A stretch of 64,000 nt of DNA, taken from assembly GCA_041687095.1 (NCBI GenBank), contig JAWLCQ010000003.1, positions 1-64,000 on the forward strand. Direction: 5' to 3'. How positions within the stretch are numbered: position 1 is the first letter of the stretch; each line of letters begins with the position of its first letter. The notes beneath the pieces were generated by a model that ran no database searches, had not been told where the DNA came from, and saw only the letters and a list, made by a program, of their open reading frames with translations. Shown piece by piece: positions 45,040-55,613 of this stretch. This DNA is from JAWLCQ01 sp041687095. Its GTDB lineage: Bacteria > Planctomycetota > Phycisphaerae > SM23-33. A program made the position numbers and the translations under genes.

Positions 45040-45930
45040 CTACCGCACCGGTCCGATCAGGTAGCTGTCGTTGGGGTCCGTGTGATTCTCGATCCCCATC
45101 ACGCCGCGCGGGGAGGCCCCCCCGGTGGTGTAGATGTTGTCACCGTCCACGCCCACGTCGGTCAAGTTCACGTCGGCGCGCTCGGATTTGTCCACGGTGA
45201 TGCTCGCGCGGAGGAAGTGGATCTGCTCGCCCCCGCGAACGTCCCGGCCCGTGTGGTTCCGGCTCATGCCGTTCTCGCGGTCCCGGTTCCGGGCTTCCTC
45301 CTGCTCATCGCTACCCGTGTACGCCGTCCAGTGACTCGCGGCCCAGTCCACCTTGCTGGGGTCCCCGCCGTCGTACGTCGGGTTCTTGTCAGCGACGACG
45401 ACCAGGCTCGACAGTGACCCATCCACCCCCGTCACGTACCGCCCGTCCCGCCGCAGCGGCGCCTGCCAGGAGTAGCTGAGGTTCGTGTGGTGCGAGAAGT
45501 CCCAGTGGTACTCCCCCGACGGCGCCTGCGTGTTGTCATCGGCCTCTGCATCTCGATCGGAGGGGCAGATGAACATCCGCGACGGCTGGCCGTCGCGGAC
45601 CAGCAGGAACGGGATGGCGCTGGCCGAGCGGTTCACGTCCGCGGCCGGCTCGGCCGTTTGGTTCGTCCCGGTCGTCACGTGCTCCCAGCCGCCGGTCCCC
45701 TCGATCCACGGCCAGGCGTCGTCGTTGTCGCTTTGGTAGATGGTGACAGCCTTGCCCATCCCGTTGAGATTGCTCATGCACGCCGCCCGGCGAGCAAGTT
45801 CACCGGAGATGCCCGGCAGGGGGAGGCCCAGGAGCAGCCACAGGAAGACGGGGACGAGGATGACAATGATAATCACCTCTCTCAGCGTAAGACCGGACCG
45901 TCCCGCACCGATGCTCGTCCGCCTCACCAT
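45040..45930 (-). CDS. Pseudopilin-like protein (paralogue B), degenerate signal
   Basis: The 296-residue product shares the globular blocks of its neighbours (CMSNLNGMGKAVTIYQSDNDD, LSYSWQAPLRR, EQIHFLRASITV, YLIGPVR). The N-terminus reads GRSG|LTLREVIIIVILVPVFLW: cleavage-site Gly and +5 Glu remain, but Phe+1 is replaced by Leu and the helix contains Pro. Prepilin processing may still occur. The start follows AAAGGGGCG. It lies 57 bases after paralogue A. Confidence 0.75.
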   Translation of the reverse strand: MVRRTSIGAGRSGLTLREVIIIVILVPVFLWLLLGLPLPGISGELARRAACMSNLNGMGKAVTIYQSDNDDAWPWIEGTGGWEHVTTGTNQTAEPAADVNRSASAIPFLLVRDGQPSRMFICPSDRDAEADDNTQAPSGEYHWDFSHHTNLSYSWQAPLRRDGRYVTGVDGSLSSLVVVADKNPTYDGGDPSKVDWAASHWTAYTGSDEQEEARNRDRENGMSRNHTGRDVRGGEQIHFLRASITVDKSERADVNLTDVGVDGDNIYTTGGASPRGVMGIENHTDPNDSYLIGPVR

Positions 45931-45987
45931 GGCGACGCCCCTTTCCGCGTGCGCACTGCCTTGTGCGACCTCGGTGTCGTGTGTCCC

Positions 45988-46881
45988 CTACCGCACCGGC
46001 CCGATCAGGTAGGTGTCGTTGGGGTCCGTGTGATTCTCGATCCCCATCACGCCGCGCGGGGAGGGCCCCCCGGTGGTGTAGATATTGTCGTCGCCGATTC
46101 CGACGTCGGCCTGCTCGGATCTGTCCACGGAGATGCTCGCGCGGAGGAAGTGGATCTGCTCGCCCCCGCCGACCCGCGGGCCCTTGTGGTTCTGGCTCAT
46201 GCCGTGGGTGCGGTCGAAGTCCTTCTCGTCGTCGCTCCGCGGACCGCGCCACTTGGCCCAGTCCACCCTCCCCGGATCCCCGCCGTCGTACGCCGGGGTC
46301 TTGTCGGCGGCGATGACGGCGGAGGAGCGGGGATCGCTGAAGGATGGATTCACGGGCAGGCCCGCCTGCCAGCGGCCGGTGGCGACATCGCGCACCGGCG
46401 CCTGCCACGAGTAGCTGATGTTCGCGTGGTTCGAGAAGTCCCAGTCGTACTCCCCGTTCGTCTGGATGGCCAAGTCGGGCTGGGCGGTCTCGTCGGAGGG
46501 GCAGACGAACATCCGGGCGGGCTGCCCGCTACGGACGAGCAGGAAGGGAATGGCGCTGCCGCAGTGCTCGACGGTCGATCCGGGCTCGACCGTCTGGTTC
46601 GTCCCCGTCGCGACACGTTCCCATCCGTTCGCACCGTCGAGGTACGGCCAGGCGTCGTCGTTGTCGCCCTGGTAGACGGTGAGGGCCTTGCCCATCCCGT
46701 TGAGGTTCGTCATGCACGCCGCCCGGCGGGCGAGTTCCCGCGCCCGGCCGAGCCCGGGCATGAGGATCGATATGAGGAGCGATACGACTGCAAGGCCACC
46801 GATCACGCACCCGACGACAATCAACACGATCGTGCCCGCCCCGCCCCTGCGCTTCGCCCGCTGAATCCGCGTTCCCATCAT
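45988..46881 (-). CDS. Pseudopilin-related protein (paralogue A) lacking the prepilin signal
   Basis: The 297-residue product has the same globular domain as paralogues B and C (CMTNLNGMGKALTVYQGDNDD, ISYSWQAPVRD, EQIHFLRASISV, GIENHTDPNDTYLIGPVR). Its N-terminus is basic and then AGTIVLIVVGCVIGGLAVVSLLISILM, a plain membrane helix without the G|FxxxE site. It probably acts as a membrane-anchored protein. The start is the first of two adjacent ATGs after GGGGAGAAGAAACC. A longer upstream frame lacks a ribosome binding site. Confidence 0.7.
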   Translation of the reverse strand: MMGTRIQRAKRRGGAGTIVLIVVGCVIGGLAVVSLLISILMPGLGRARELARRAACMTNLNGMGKALTVYQGDNDDAWPYLDGANGWERVATGTNQTVEPGSTVEHCGSAIPFLLVRSGQPARMFVCPSDETAQPDLAIQTNGEYDWDFSNHANISYSWQAPVRDVATGRWQAGLPVNPSFSDPRSSAVIAADKTPAYDGGDPGRVDWAKWRGPRSDDEKDFDRTHGMSQNHKGPRVGGGEQIHFLRASISVDRSEQADVGIGDDNIYTTGGPSPRGVMGIENHTDPNDTYLIGPVR

Positions 46882-47382
46882 GGTTTCTTCTCCCCGGTCT
46901 ATGTGGATCGATCGCCCCGCGCACCACGCGGTGCCGCGGGACGAGGGCCATGCTACTACCAATCGGCTTTGCCCGCGATTCATTTTCGGCGGCCAATCGC
47001 ACGTGCGCGGCGGGTCTCCCGACCCGTCGCGTCCTGGAACGCGAGGAATGCGTCCGCGGCAGCGTTATAGCCGTGCTCTGATCGCGGCGGCGGCCTGATC
47101 CTGAGCCTGTCGAACGGCCGCCAGGAAGGGAACGCTCCCACGACGCTGACGCGGAGGCGTTCCGCGCCCTTCCAGGACGCCGGGGGTCAGGAGACCCCCG
47201 TCGCAGGCGCACGAGAGACCCCCGTCGCAAGCGCGTGAGAGACCCCCGGCGCAGGCGGGGGCAATCTGCAATCGAAAATCCGCAATCTACAATCTCCAAG
47301 CTCGCCCCTTGCCCCCGGGGTCGCGTTCGGGTACTCACTCTCGCCTCATACGATGAACCAACCGCTTTAGAGGAGCGTTTTC
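46882..47382. other. Intergenic region holding one 189-bp palindromic element
   Basis: This contains the element at 47011-47199, followed by near-repeats of GAGAGACCCCCG(T/G)CGCA. It also contains the phrase ATCTGCAATCGAAAATCCGC (about 47264-47283), a common dispersed-repeat phrase. No gene was seen. Confidence 0.55.
47011..47199. repeat. 189-bp palindromic element, copy 1
   Basis: The ends are inverted: CGGGTCTCCCGACCC at the left and GGGGGTCAGGAGACCCCC at the right. Inner arms share GCGTCCGCGG and CGCGGAGGCG. The same length and ends occur at 50681-50869, but the central TGAGCCTGTCGAA segment is in the opposite orientation. Confidence 0.75.
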
Positions 47383-48834
47383 ATGAGCGAGGCCAAGGCG
47401 AACGAGGCGACGAGTCCGGTTCTGAAGCATTCAGAAGTAGTCTTCATGTATGGCTCGGACGCCAAGACGTACCGGGACTACGGGGCCACCTTCCTCGGCT
47501 GGGGCCACGCCTACAACGCCGCCAGCGTTGAGAAGCACCACCAGATGGGCATCCGCTGCACGGCGACGATCTGGTGCCTGACGGCTGGGGCGAAACTCAT
47601 CCACGACGACCCCGCCCTCGCCGACGCCGTCGCCCGCGACATCGAGGGCCACCCCGTCCTGGTGCCCTGGCTGTTCGACAACGTGTACGAGGGCACGCGG
47701 GCGTACTTCGGGTGCACGAACCACCCCGCGTTCCGCGCGCTGAACCGCAAGCTCGCCCGCGACGCCATGACCGGAGGGGCCGATGGGCTGCACATCGACG
47801 ACCCGCGCGGTGTGGCGGCCGCGTGGGCGCTGGCGGGCGGAGGGTTCTGCGACCACTGCATGACGGCCTTCCGCGAGTGGCTGCGCTCCAACGCCTCCGA
47901 GACCGAACTCCGCGAAGCGGGCGTGACCGACCTCGATACCTTCGACTACCGCGACCTCGTCCGCCGCCACGCCGCCACCCGCGAGGAGTACCTCGCCGTC
48001 CGCGAGCAGATCCCCCTCAACGCCCTCTTCGGCCGCTTCCACGACGAGGCCGCCGCCGACAACGTCGCCGGCATCGCCCGCGAGGCCACCGAGGCCGCCG
48101 GACGAAAGATCCTCATCAGCGCCAACGCCTACCGCGTCGAGCCCGCCTACGACCGCATCGTCAAGCTCGACGCGATCACGCACGTGATCTGCGAGGTCCC
48201 CCACCACGCCGACCATGGCACGGAGAAGATCGAGGACGCCCTGGAGGCCTACCAGCGGGCGGAGAAGCTCGGCAAGCCCGTGGCGACCACCGGCTCGGGG
48301 CATGACTGGGCGTGGGTGAAGGCGCACGCGTCGGTCAACCTCGTGAAGATCTGGGTGGCCCTGGCGTATGCGCACGGGCAGCGGTTCATGGCCCCGGCGA
48401 GGCAGTGGTGCTTCACGACGTTCCTGGGGACGCACTGGTATCAAGCCCCTGCCGACGAGTTCTCCCCCATCTACCAGTGGATCCGCGCCGAGGCCCAGTA
48501 CTTCGACGGGTTCGAGGCGATGGACGATTCGGCCATCGAGTGCCCGCCCAAGGTCCTCTGCCGCGCCCGCCGCAACGCCCAAGGCCAGATCGTGCTGCAC
48601 GTGATCAACACCGACTACGTCCCCCGCGACGACGCCGTCAAGGCCATCGACATCCTCCGCCGTCCCGAGCGGACCACGATCTCCTTCCCCTCCGCCTGGG
48701 CCCACCAGGGCGGGGAGGCCAAGGTCCTCTCCTACAACGCGCGCCCCCACCTCCTCCCGCTGGGCGGAAACAAGGACCGCACCACGTTCTCCCTCGCCGA
48801 TCTGCACGTCTGGACGATGATCGTCCTGCCGTAA
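47383..48834 (+). CDS. TIM-barrel glycoside hydrolase-like protein, family not assigned
   Basis: The 483-residue product lacks a signal peptide. An aromatic, barrel-like pattern includes GADGLHIDDPRGVAAAW, FCDHCMTAFREWL, ILISANAYRVEP and ATTGSGHDWAWVK. The DGLHIDDP acidic strand followed by an FCxxC...FREWL helix resembles GH42/GH-A-like sugar hydrolases. A beta-rich C-terminal domain follows from about residue 400. The substrate and catalytic acids are not certain. The ATG follows TTAGAGGAGCG. No sugar transport genes adjoin. Confidence 0.6.
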   Translation: MSEAKANEATSPVLKHSEVVFMYGSDAKTYRDYGATFLGWGHAYNAASVEKHHQMGIRCTATIWCLTAGAKLIHDDPALADAVARDIEGHPVLVPWLFDNVYEGTRAYFGCTNHPAFRALNRKLARDAMTGGADGLHIDDPRGVAAAWALAGGGFCDHCMTAFREWLRSNASETELREAGVTDLDTFDYRDLVRRHAATREEYLAVREQIPLNALFGRFHDEAAADNVAGIAREATEAAGRKILISANAYRVEPAYDRIVKLDAITHVICEVPHHADHGTEKIEDALEAYQRAEKLGKPVATTGSGHDWAWVKAHASVNLVKIWVALAYAHGQRFMAPARQWCFTTFLGTHWYQAPADEFSPIYQWIRAEAQYFDGFEAMDDSAIECPPKVLCRARRNAQGQIVLHVINTDYVPRDDAVKAIDILRRPERTTISFPSAWAHQGGEAKVLSYNARPHLLPLGGNKDRTTFSLADLHVWTMIVLP

Positions 48835-48938
48835 CGGCCCCGGGAAGGCACCTGCGCCGCGGGGGCCCGCTCGGCCTCCTCGCGCCGGGCGACGGCCCTC
48901 GCCCCGGGCGGCGGCCCTCGCCCCATACGCCTGCGACG

Positions 48939-48959
48939 CCCCAACGCACGCGCTTGGGG
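48939..48959. repeat. Left arm of 21-bp inverted repeat bracketing a gene
   Basis: This 21-base arm (CCCCAACGC ... GCTTGGGG) is the exact reverse complement of 50663-50683. The pair encloses the gene at 49274-50692. Confidence 0.7.
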
Positions 48960-49038
48960 CGTCGCTCACGCTTGAGGCGGCGACCACGCTTCGGGCGTCG
49001 CACGCGCTTGAGGCGTCGCGCGCTTGGCGAGCGTCGCC
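48951..49038. repeat. Imperfect 18-bp tandem array
   Basis: Five units of type CGCTTGGGGCGTCGCTCA start at 48951, 48969, 48987, 49005 (16 bp) and 49021. Confidence 0.65.
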
Positions 49039-49273
49039 GAAACCAAGTGTCCACTGCCTTTGCGACCCCCGACCGGCGGAAATTCTTTCGCTGTAACCCA
49101 CTGTCCGCACCCGACCTGTGACTTATCACCTCCGCCATGTTGCCAGATCGTGCAACCTGCGCATAGAATAACCTATGTAGGCAACCGAGTTGCCTCTGCG
49201 CCGCTTCTGGGCCCTCGCTGCCGTTGGCGAGGGCGGGGACGGGGGGGCGCGCCGGCACGGAAAGGAGATCGTC

Positions 49274-50692
49274 ATGGCGGAAGGTGTGGGAGTCGTGGAG
49301 GCGGCGGGAGTCGAGGCGGCCGTGGGAATCGTGGAGGCTGCGGGAGTCGGGGCGGGGGACGTTCGGGCAGGGGGCGGTGCGGGGACGGGGCGGGCCGGAG
49401 GCCATCGGGGGCGGGAGGCGGAGGGGCGGGACGCGGAGGCGCGGTGCGGGCCGGGGGCCGGGCCGGGGGCGGGGTGCGGCGAGGTTCGCCGCCGCGCCAA
49501 CGGGCGCAACGCCCAGCACTCCACGGGTCCGCGGACGGCCGGGGGCAAGGCGAGGAGTTCGCAGAACTCGCTCCGCCACGGGCTGTTCGCGCGGCGGCTG
49601 GTGGTAGCGGGGGAGTCGGCGGCCGAGTTCGCCGCCTTCGCCGCCGAGGTGCGGGCGGGCTACGCCCCCCGCGGGATGGACGAGCGGGTGCTGGTGGAGC
49701 GGATCGTCGCCGACCTGTGGCGGCTGCAGCGGATCAGCGGGATCGAGAGCGTGGTGGTGCAGCGCCTGGCCCTTCGCCAGGACGCGGCCCTGGCGGCGGA
49801 GATGGCGATGGCGGAGGGAGCGGCGGGCGGGGGCTCGGCGCGCGAGGGGTTGGCGGGCGAGGGCGCGATGGGCGGGGAGCGTGGCGAGGGGGTGGCGGGC
49901 GAGGGGCGGGACGACGGCCTTTCGCGCGACGCGGAGCGGATGGGCGGGTACGTGGGGCGGGTGCAGCGGGCGCTGGACGCGTCGGTGCGGCAGTTGCGGG
50001 CGGTGCAGCGGGAGCGGCGGGAGGAGGAGCGGGAGCTGCTCACGGAGTTGGTCAGCCTCGGCGACGCGCTGCCGGGGCACGGCAGCTCCGCGTGCCGCCG
50101 GCGGCGGGCGGAGTCGATGGTGCGGCGGGTCGAGGATCTGCAGCGGGAGGATCCGCACTTCCCCCCGCTGGCGGCGACGGCGGGGGCGGCGACGGCGGAG
50201 GCGGAGGGCGACTGCACGATGGACGACGAGGCCGAGGCCGCGCGGGCGGGCGGGGCGACGAGGGAGGAGCCACAGGACACGGCCGGGGCGCAGGCGAATC
50301 CGGGCGCGGGTGAACTCGGAATAGTCTGCAGTGGGTTCGTTTTCGAGGGGGACGGCGCGGGGTCCAATGCGGGCGGTGCGGCGGCGCATGAGGCACCGGC
50401 GGGCGAGGCGACGAGGGAGGAGCCACAGGACACGACCGGGGCGCAGACGAGTCCCGGCGCGGGCGAAATCGGAATAGTCTGCGGTGGGTTCGTTTTCGAG
50501 GGAGACGGCGCGGCGGTCGCGCCCCGCGGTGCGGACGAGGCGCACGATGCGCCGGCGGGGGACGTGGTTGCTGCGCTGCGCTCCGCAGACCACGGCACCG
50601 GCCGTTCCGCAGACCACGGCGGTCGGCTGGCCCCTGGCACCCGGCAGGCGGCCCCGGCAACGCCCCAAGCGCGTGCGTTGGGGGTCTCCTGA
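49274..50692 (+). CDS. RRANGRNAQHSTGPRT-motif family protein, function unknown
   Basis: The 472-residue product has the signature RRANGRNAQHSTGPRT-AGGKARSSQNSLRHGLFARR near residues 70-105. I know this motif from multi-copy proteins of planctomycetes and acidobacteria with no established function. A helical segment follows (VERIVADLWRLQRISGIESV), then Ala/Gly-rich low-complexity sequence. The C-terminal part has an in-frame duplication of a 51-codon unit (EEPQDTAGAQ ... GFVFEGDGA), and its last 43 codons contain a 33-bp palindrome. The ATG follows GGAAAGGAGATCGTC. It is bracketed by 21-bp inverted repeats. Confidence 0.6.
   Translation: MAEGVGVVEAAGVEAAVGIVEAAGVGAGDVRAGGGAGTGRAGGHRGREAEGRDAEARCGPGAGPGAGCGEVRRRANGRNAQHSTGPRTAGGKARSSQNSLRHGLFARRLVVAGESAAEFAAFAAEVRAGYAPRGMDERVLVERIVADLWRLQRISGIESVVVQRLALRQDAALAAEMAMAEGAAGGGSAREGLAGEGAMGGERGEGVAGEGRDDGLSRDAERMGGYVGRVQRALDASVRQLRAVQRERREEERELLTELVSLGDALPGHGSSACRRRRAESMVRRVEDLQREDPHFPPLAATAGAATAEAEGDCTMDDEAEAARAGGATREEPQDTAGAQANPGAGELGIVCSGFVFEGDGAGSNAGGAAAHEAPAGEATREEPQDTTGAQTSPGAGEIGIVCGGFVFEGDGAAVAPRGADEAHDAPAGDVVAALRSADHGTGRSADHGGRLAPGTRQAAPATPQARALGVS
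50245..50515 (+). repeat. Tandem 153-bp duplication inside the gene
   Basis: Segments 50245-50361 and 50399-50515 are about 90 per cent identical by eye and offset by exactly 153 bases (51 codons), preserving the frame. Confidence 0.8.
50563..50595 (-). repeat. 33-bp dispersed palindrome, copy 3, inside a coding region
   Basis: In minus orientation it reads CCGTGGTCTGCGGAGCGCAG-CGCAGCAACCACG. It encodes VVAALRSADHG in the gene above. Confidence 0.8.
50663..50683. repeat. Right arm of 21-bp inverted repeat
   Basis: Exact reverse complement of 48939-48959. It runs directly into the left end of the second 189-bp element. Confidence 0.7.
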
Positions 50693-50869
50693 CCCCCAAC
50701 GTCCGGGAAGGTCAACGAACGCTTCCGCGGTAGCGTTATGGCGGCGCTTCGGTCGCGGCGGCCCTTCGACAGGCTCAGGACCAGACCGCCGCCGCGATGG
50801 GGGCGCTCCAATGACGCTGACGCGGAGGCGTTCCTCACCCTTCCGGGACGCCGGGGGTCAGGAGACCCC
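50681..50869. repeat. 189-bp palindromic element, copy 2
   Basis: The left end GGGGTCTCCTGACCCCC is inverted at the right as GGGGGTCAGGAGACCCC. It overlaps the last codons of the preceding gene. The centre reads CTTCGACAGGCTCAGGA, opposite to copy 1. Confidence 0.8.
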
Positions 50870-50895
50870 CGGCGCAGGAGGCGGGGGTCAGGAGA

Positions 50896-51243
50896 CCTCG
50901 TTGTTCTACACATCTCGGCGTCCCGACAGGGACGCGATTCCGGGAGTCCCGGTAGGGACGGCTTGACAATAGCCCAGCACTTCAGTGCTGGGTAACGGTC
51001 GCGCGGGATCCCAAGCCCCGGGAGGGGCGCTTGAGGGATGGGTCCATGACGCTCCCTCAAGCGCCCCTCCCGGGGCTTGAGAAGAAGAAAAGGAAGGGGG
51101 ATGGGGTGCCCGGGTCCCAGCAGTGAACTGCTGGGCTACTGTCACAGCGTCCCTACCGGGACGCACGGAGACGCGTCCCTGGCGGGACGCCCCGAATCGG
51201 GTGCATGCCGCCCGCGAGGTCCGAGATGTGTAGAACAACGAGG
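50896..51243. repeat. 348-bp nested palindrome
   Basis: The outer arms 50896-50918 and 51221-51243 are perfect 23-bp inverted repeats. Within them GTCCCGGTAGGGAC (50946-50959) is inverted at 51149-51162. Small hairpins built on CCCAGCA and TGCTGGG lie on both sides. The core 51013-51038 and 51053-51078 is a perfect 26-bp stem with a 14-base loop. No gene lies inside. Confidence 0.85.
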
Positions 51244-51644
51244 TCAGGAGACCCCCGGCGCAGGAAGTGCGTGGGGTGCCGCAGGCGATTGAGGCAGCCC
51301 AGGCGCGGGGCGCCGGGGCACTTGCGCTGGAGGGGATCCAACACGACCGCCCCCAAGTCGGGGATTCACCTATCCTTAACACAGCACTCTACCCATTGTG
51401 CCCACTGGCGGAGTTTGCTACCATATGTTGACGAGCACAGGGAGTGCTGGGCGCCGTTAGGGCGTTGTTCGGATGTCGGTACTTGTCGGATCCGGGAAAG
51501 TGATTTCGGCAAGCAAAAGCGGAGCAAGCGCTTACGTCGATGTCCAATATTTCGCGTAGATTTCTATTGAACGCCACAAGATGTAGGGCTATGTTCCGCT
51601 GTATCGACTTTATGTTGCACTTGGTTCAGAAGGGATTCGGCCTC
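51244..51644. other. Intergenic region before the nrdJ leader
   Basis: No gene is supported. Base composition becomes less GC-rich from about 51370. A promoter for nrdJ probably lies here, but I could not fix one. Confidence 0.35.
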
Positions 51645-51790
51645 ACGTCCGGGTCCTGAGCGGAATGAGCCTCAGGGCCAACAGGGAAACGGTGTTCCAG
51701 CACGCAAGTGGTGGTACGTGCGCGGCGTGAGCGATGGTCCCGGCCTGCCGCACGGGCGGGTGGCGCATCAGTCCGGAAGGGATTCCCGCG
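51645..51790 (+). promoter_or_regulatory. Probable cobalamin riboswitch upstream of nrdJ
   Basis: Conserved pieces appear in order. GGTCCTGAG pairs with CTCAGGGCC as P3. CCAACAGGGAAACGGTG matches the J3/4-P4 consensus. GCGCGGCGTGAGCG corresponds to the ACNGTAAG-like segment, and CCTGCC-GCAC-GGGCGGG is a P7-like hairpin. AGTCCGGA (51770-51777) resembles the first half of the B12 box; the second half is divergent. The ribosome binding site GAGTGGAGAG begins at 51791, so control of translation initiation is plausible. Confidence 0.6.
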
Positions 51791-51807
51791 GAGTGGAGAG
51801 TTAGCTT

Positions 51808-54864
<3,057 letters not shown>

Positions 54865-55247
54865 GGCCGGATTACCTACGGCAGCAGGGCGCCGACCCAC
54901 TTGCCACGGCTGAAAGAGCCTCGGCGCCGGATCCCCGCTTGTGCCCACGGAGGGGCGCGGCGGGCTGCACGTCGAACGATCGCCCCCGGGCGAGGGTTCG
55001 GCGTCTTCCCGCATGTTCGCCCCGCGCCGCCGGATGCCGTCTCTCCGGGGGACGCACATGTGGTGACGGACCAGGGACTGAAGCGGGAACGGCGCCCGGG
55101 CGGCGCCGGGCCGTTGCCCGCTGACTCCCCTCCTCCACCCGCGGCGCGGCTGCCCCCCGACGCATGGCCTCACCCCAAGAGCAGCCGAAACGCGCATACC
55201 GCGTCCAATCCGTCAGAATATTCGGCGTCCAACGATTCCCTTAAAGA
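54865..55247. other. Intergenic region after nrdJ
   Basis: No gene was seen. A hairpin-like sequence near 54973-55001 (CGAAC ... GGTTCG around CGCCC/GGGCG) could end the nrdJ transcript. Confidence 0.4.
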
Positions 55248-55275
55248 TTGAATTGATTGCAGTCCGAAGTATAAT
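55248..55275 (+). promoter_or_regulatory. Strong -10 promoter for a structured RNA or prfB leader
   Basis: TTGAAT (55248-55253), a 16-base spacer and a perfect TATAAT (55270-55275). The expected start is near 55282. Confidence 0.65.
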
Positions 55276-55281
55276 GCTAAC

Positions 55282-55545
55282 GCATGGTTGTCCGCTGCAC
55301 CCCAGACTGATGCAGGTCTCCCTCCACCTGCATCTGGGTTGCGGCACTTCGGGCGATGCCGAGGTCTCCCTCCGCCTAGGCATCGCCCATTTCTGTTATC
55401 TCTCCTCCTCCATCCTCTTCTACGGCCCCGGGGCAGGTGCGCTGCGGAAGAACCGGAATTTTCTCGCGTACTCCTGCGGGTGAGCGGCCGGCCCTGAACC
55501 GACTGCGCAGCAGGCCCACTCCTGCCTCCCGATATTCCGGTCTTC
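55282..55545 (+). ncRNA. Structured RNA with twin CUCCCUCC-loop hairpins (sRNA or prfB leader)
   Basis: Hairpin 1 (55301-55338) pairs ATGCAGGT with ACCTGCAT around loop CTCCCTCC, closed by CCCAG/CTGGG. Hairpin 2 (55351-55388) pairs GGGCGATGCC with GGCATCGCCC around TCTCCCTCCG. Both loops carry GGTCTCCCTCC in the same context. A third domain is closed by ACCGGAAT (55452-55459) and ATTCCGGT (55534-55541), extended by GAAG/CTTC. No open frame fits. It may be a separate small RNA or the 5' leader of prfB, whose start lies 69 bases further on. Confidence 0.55.
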
Positions 55546-55613
55546 GTCCCATCGCCCGCTTGTAACGGCGCGGCGGGGGACGTTATCATGACAGATAGCC
55601 TCAAGGAGCTGTA

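Larger units (their letters stand above)
48835..49273. other. Intergenic tandem-repeat region
   Basis: No gene is supported. It contains an imperfect 18-bp tandem array (48951-49038) and the left 21-bp arm of an inverted repeat (48939-48959) that brackets the next gene. Confidence 0.5.

Noticed and set aside
48951..49038. CRISPR-like array of 18-bp units
   Set aside because: Units are contiguous without spacers and imperfect; this is a tandem repeat.
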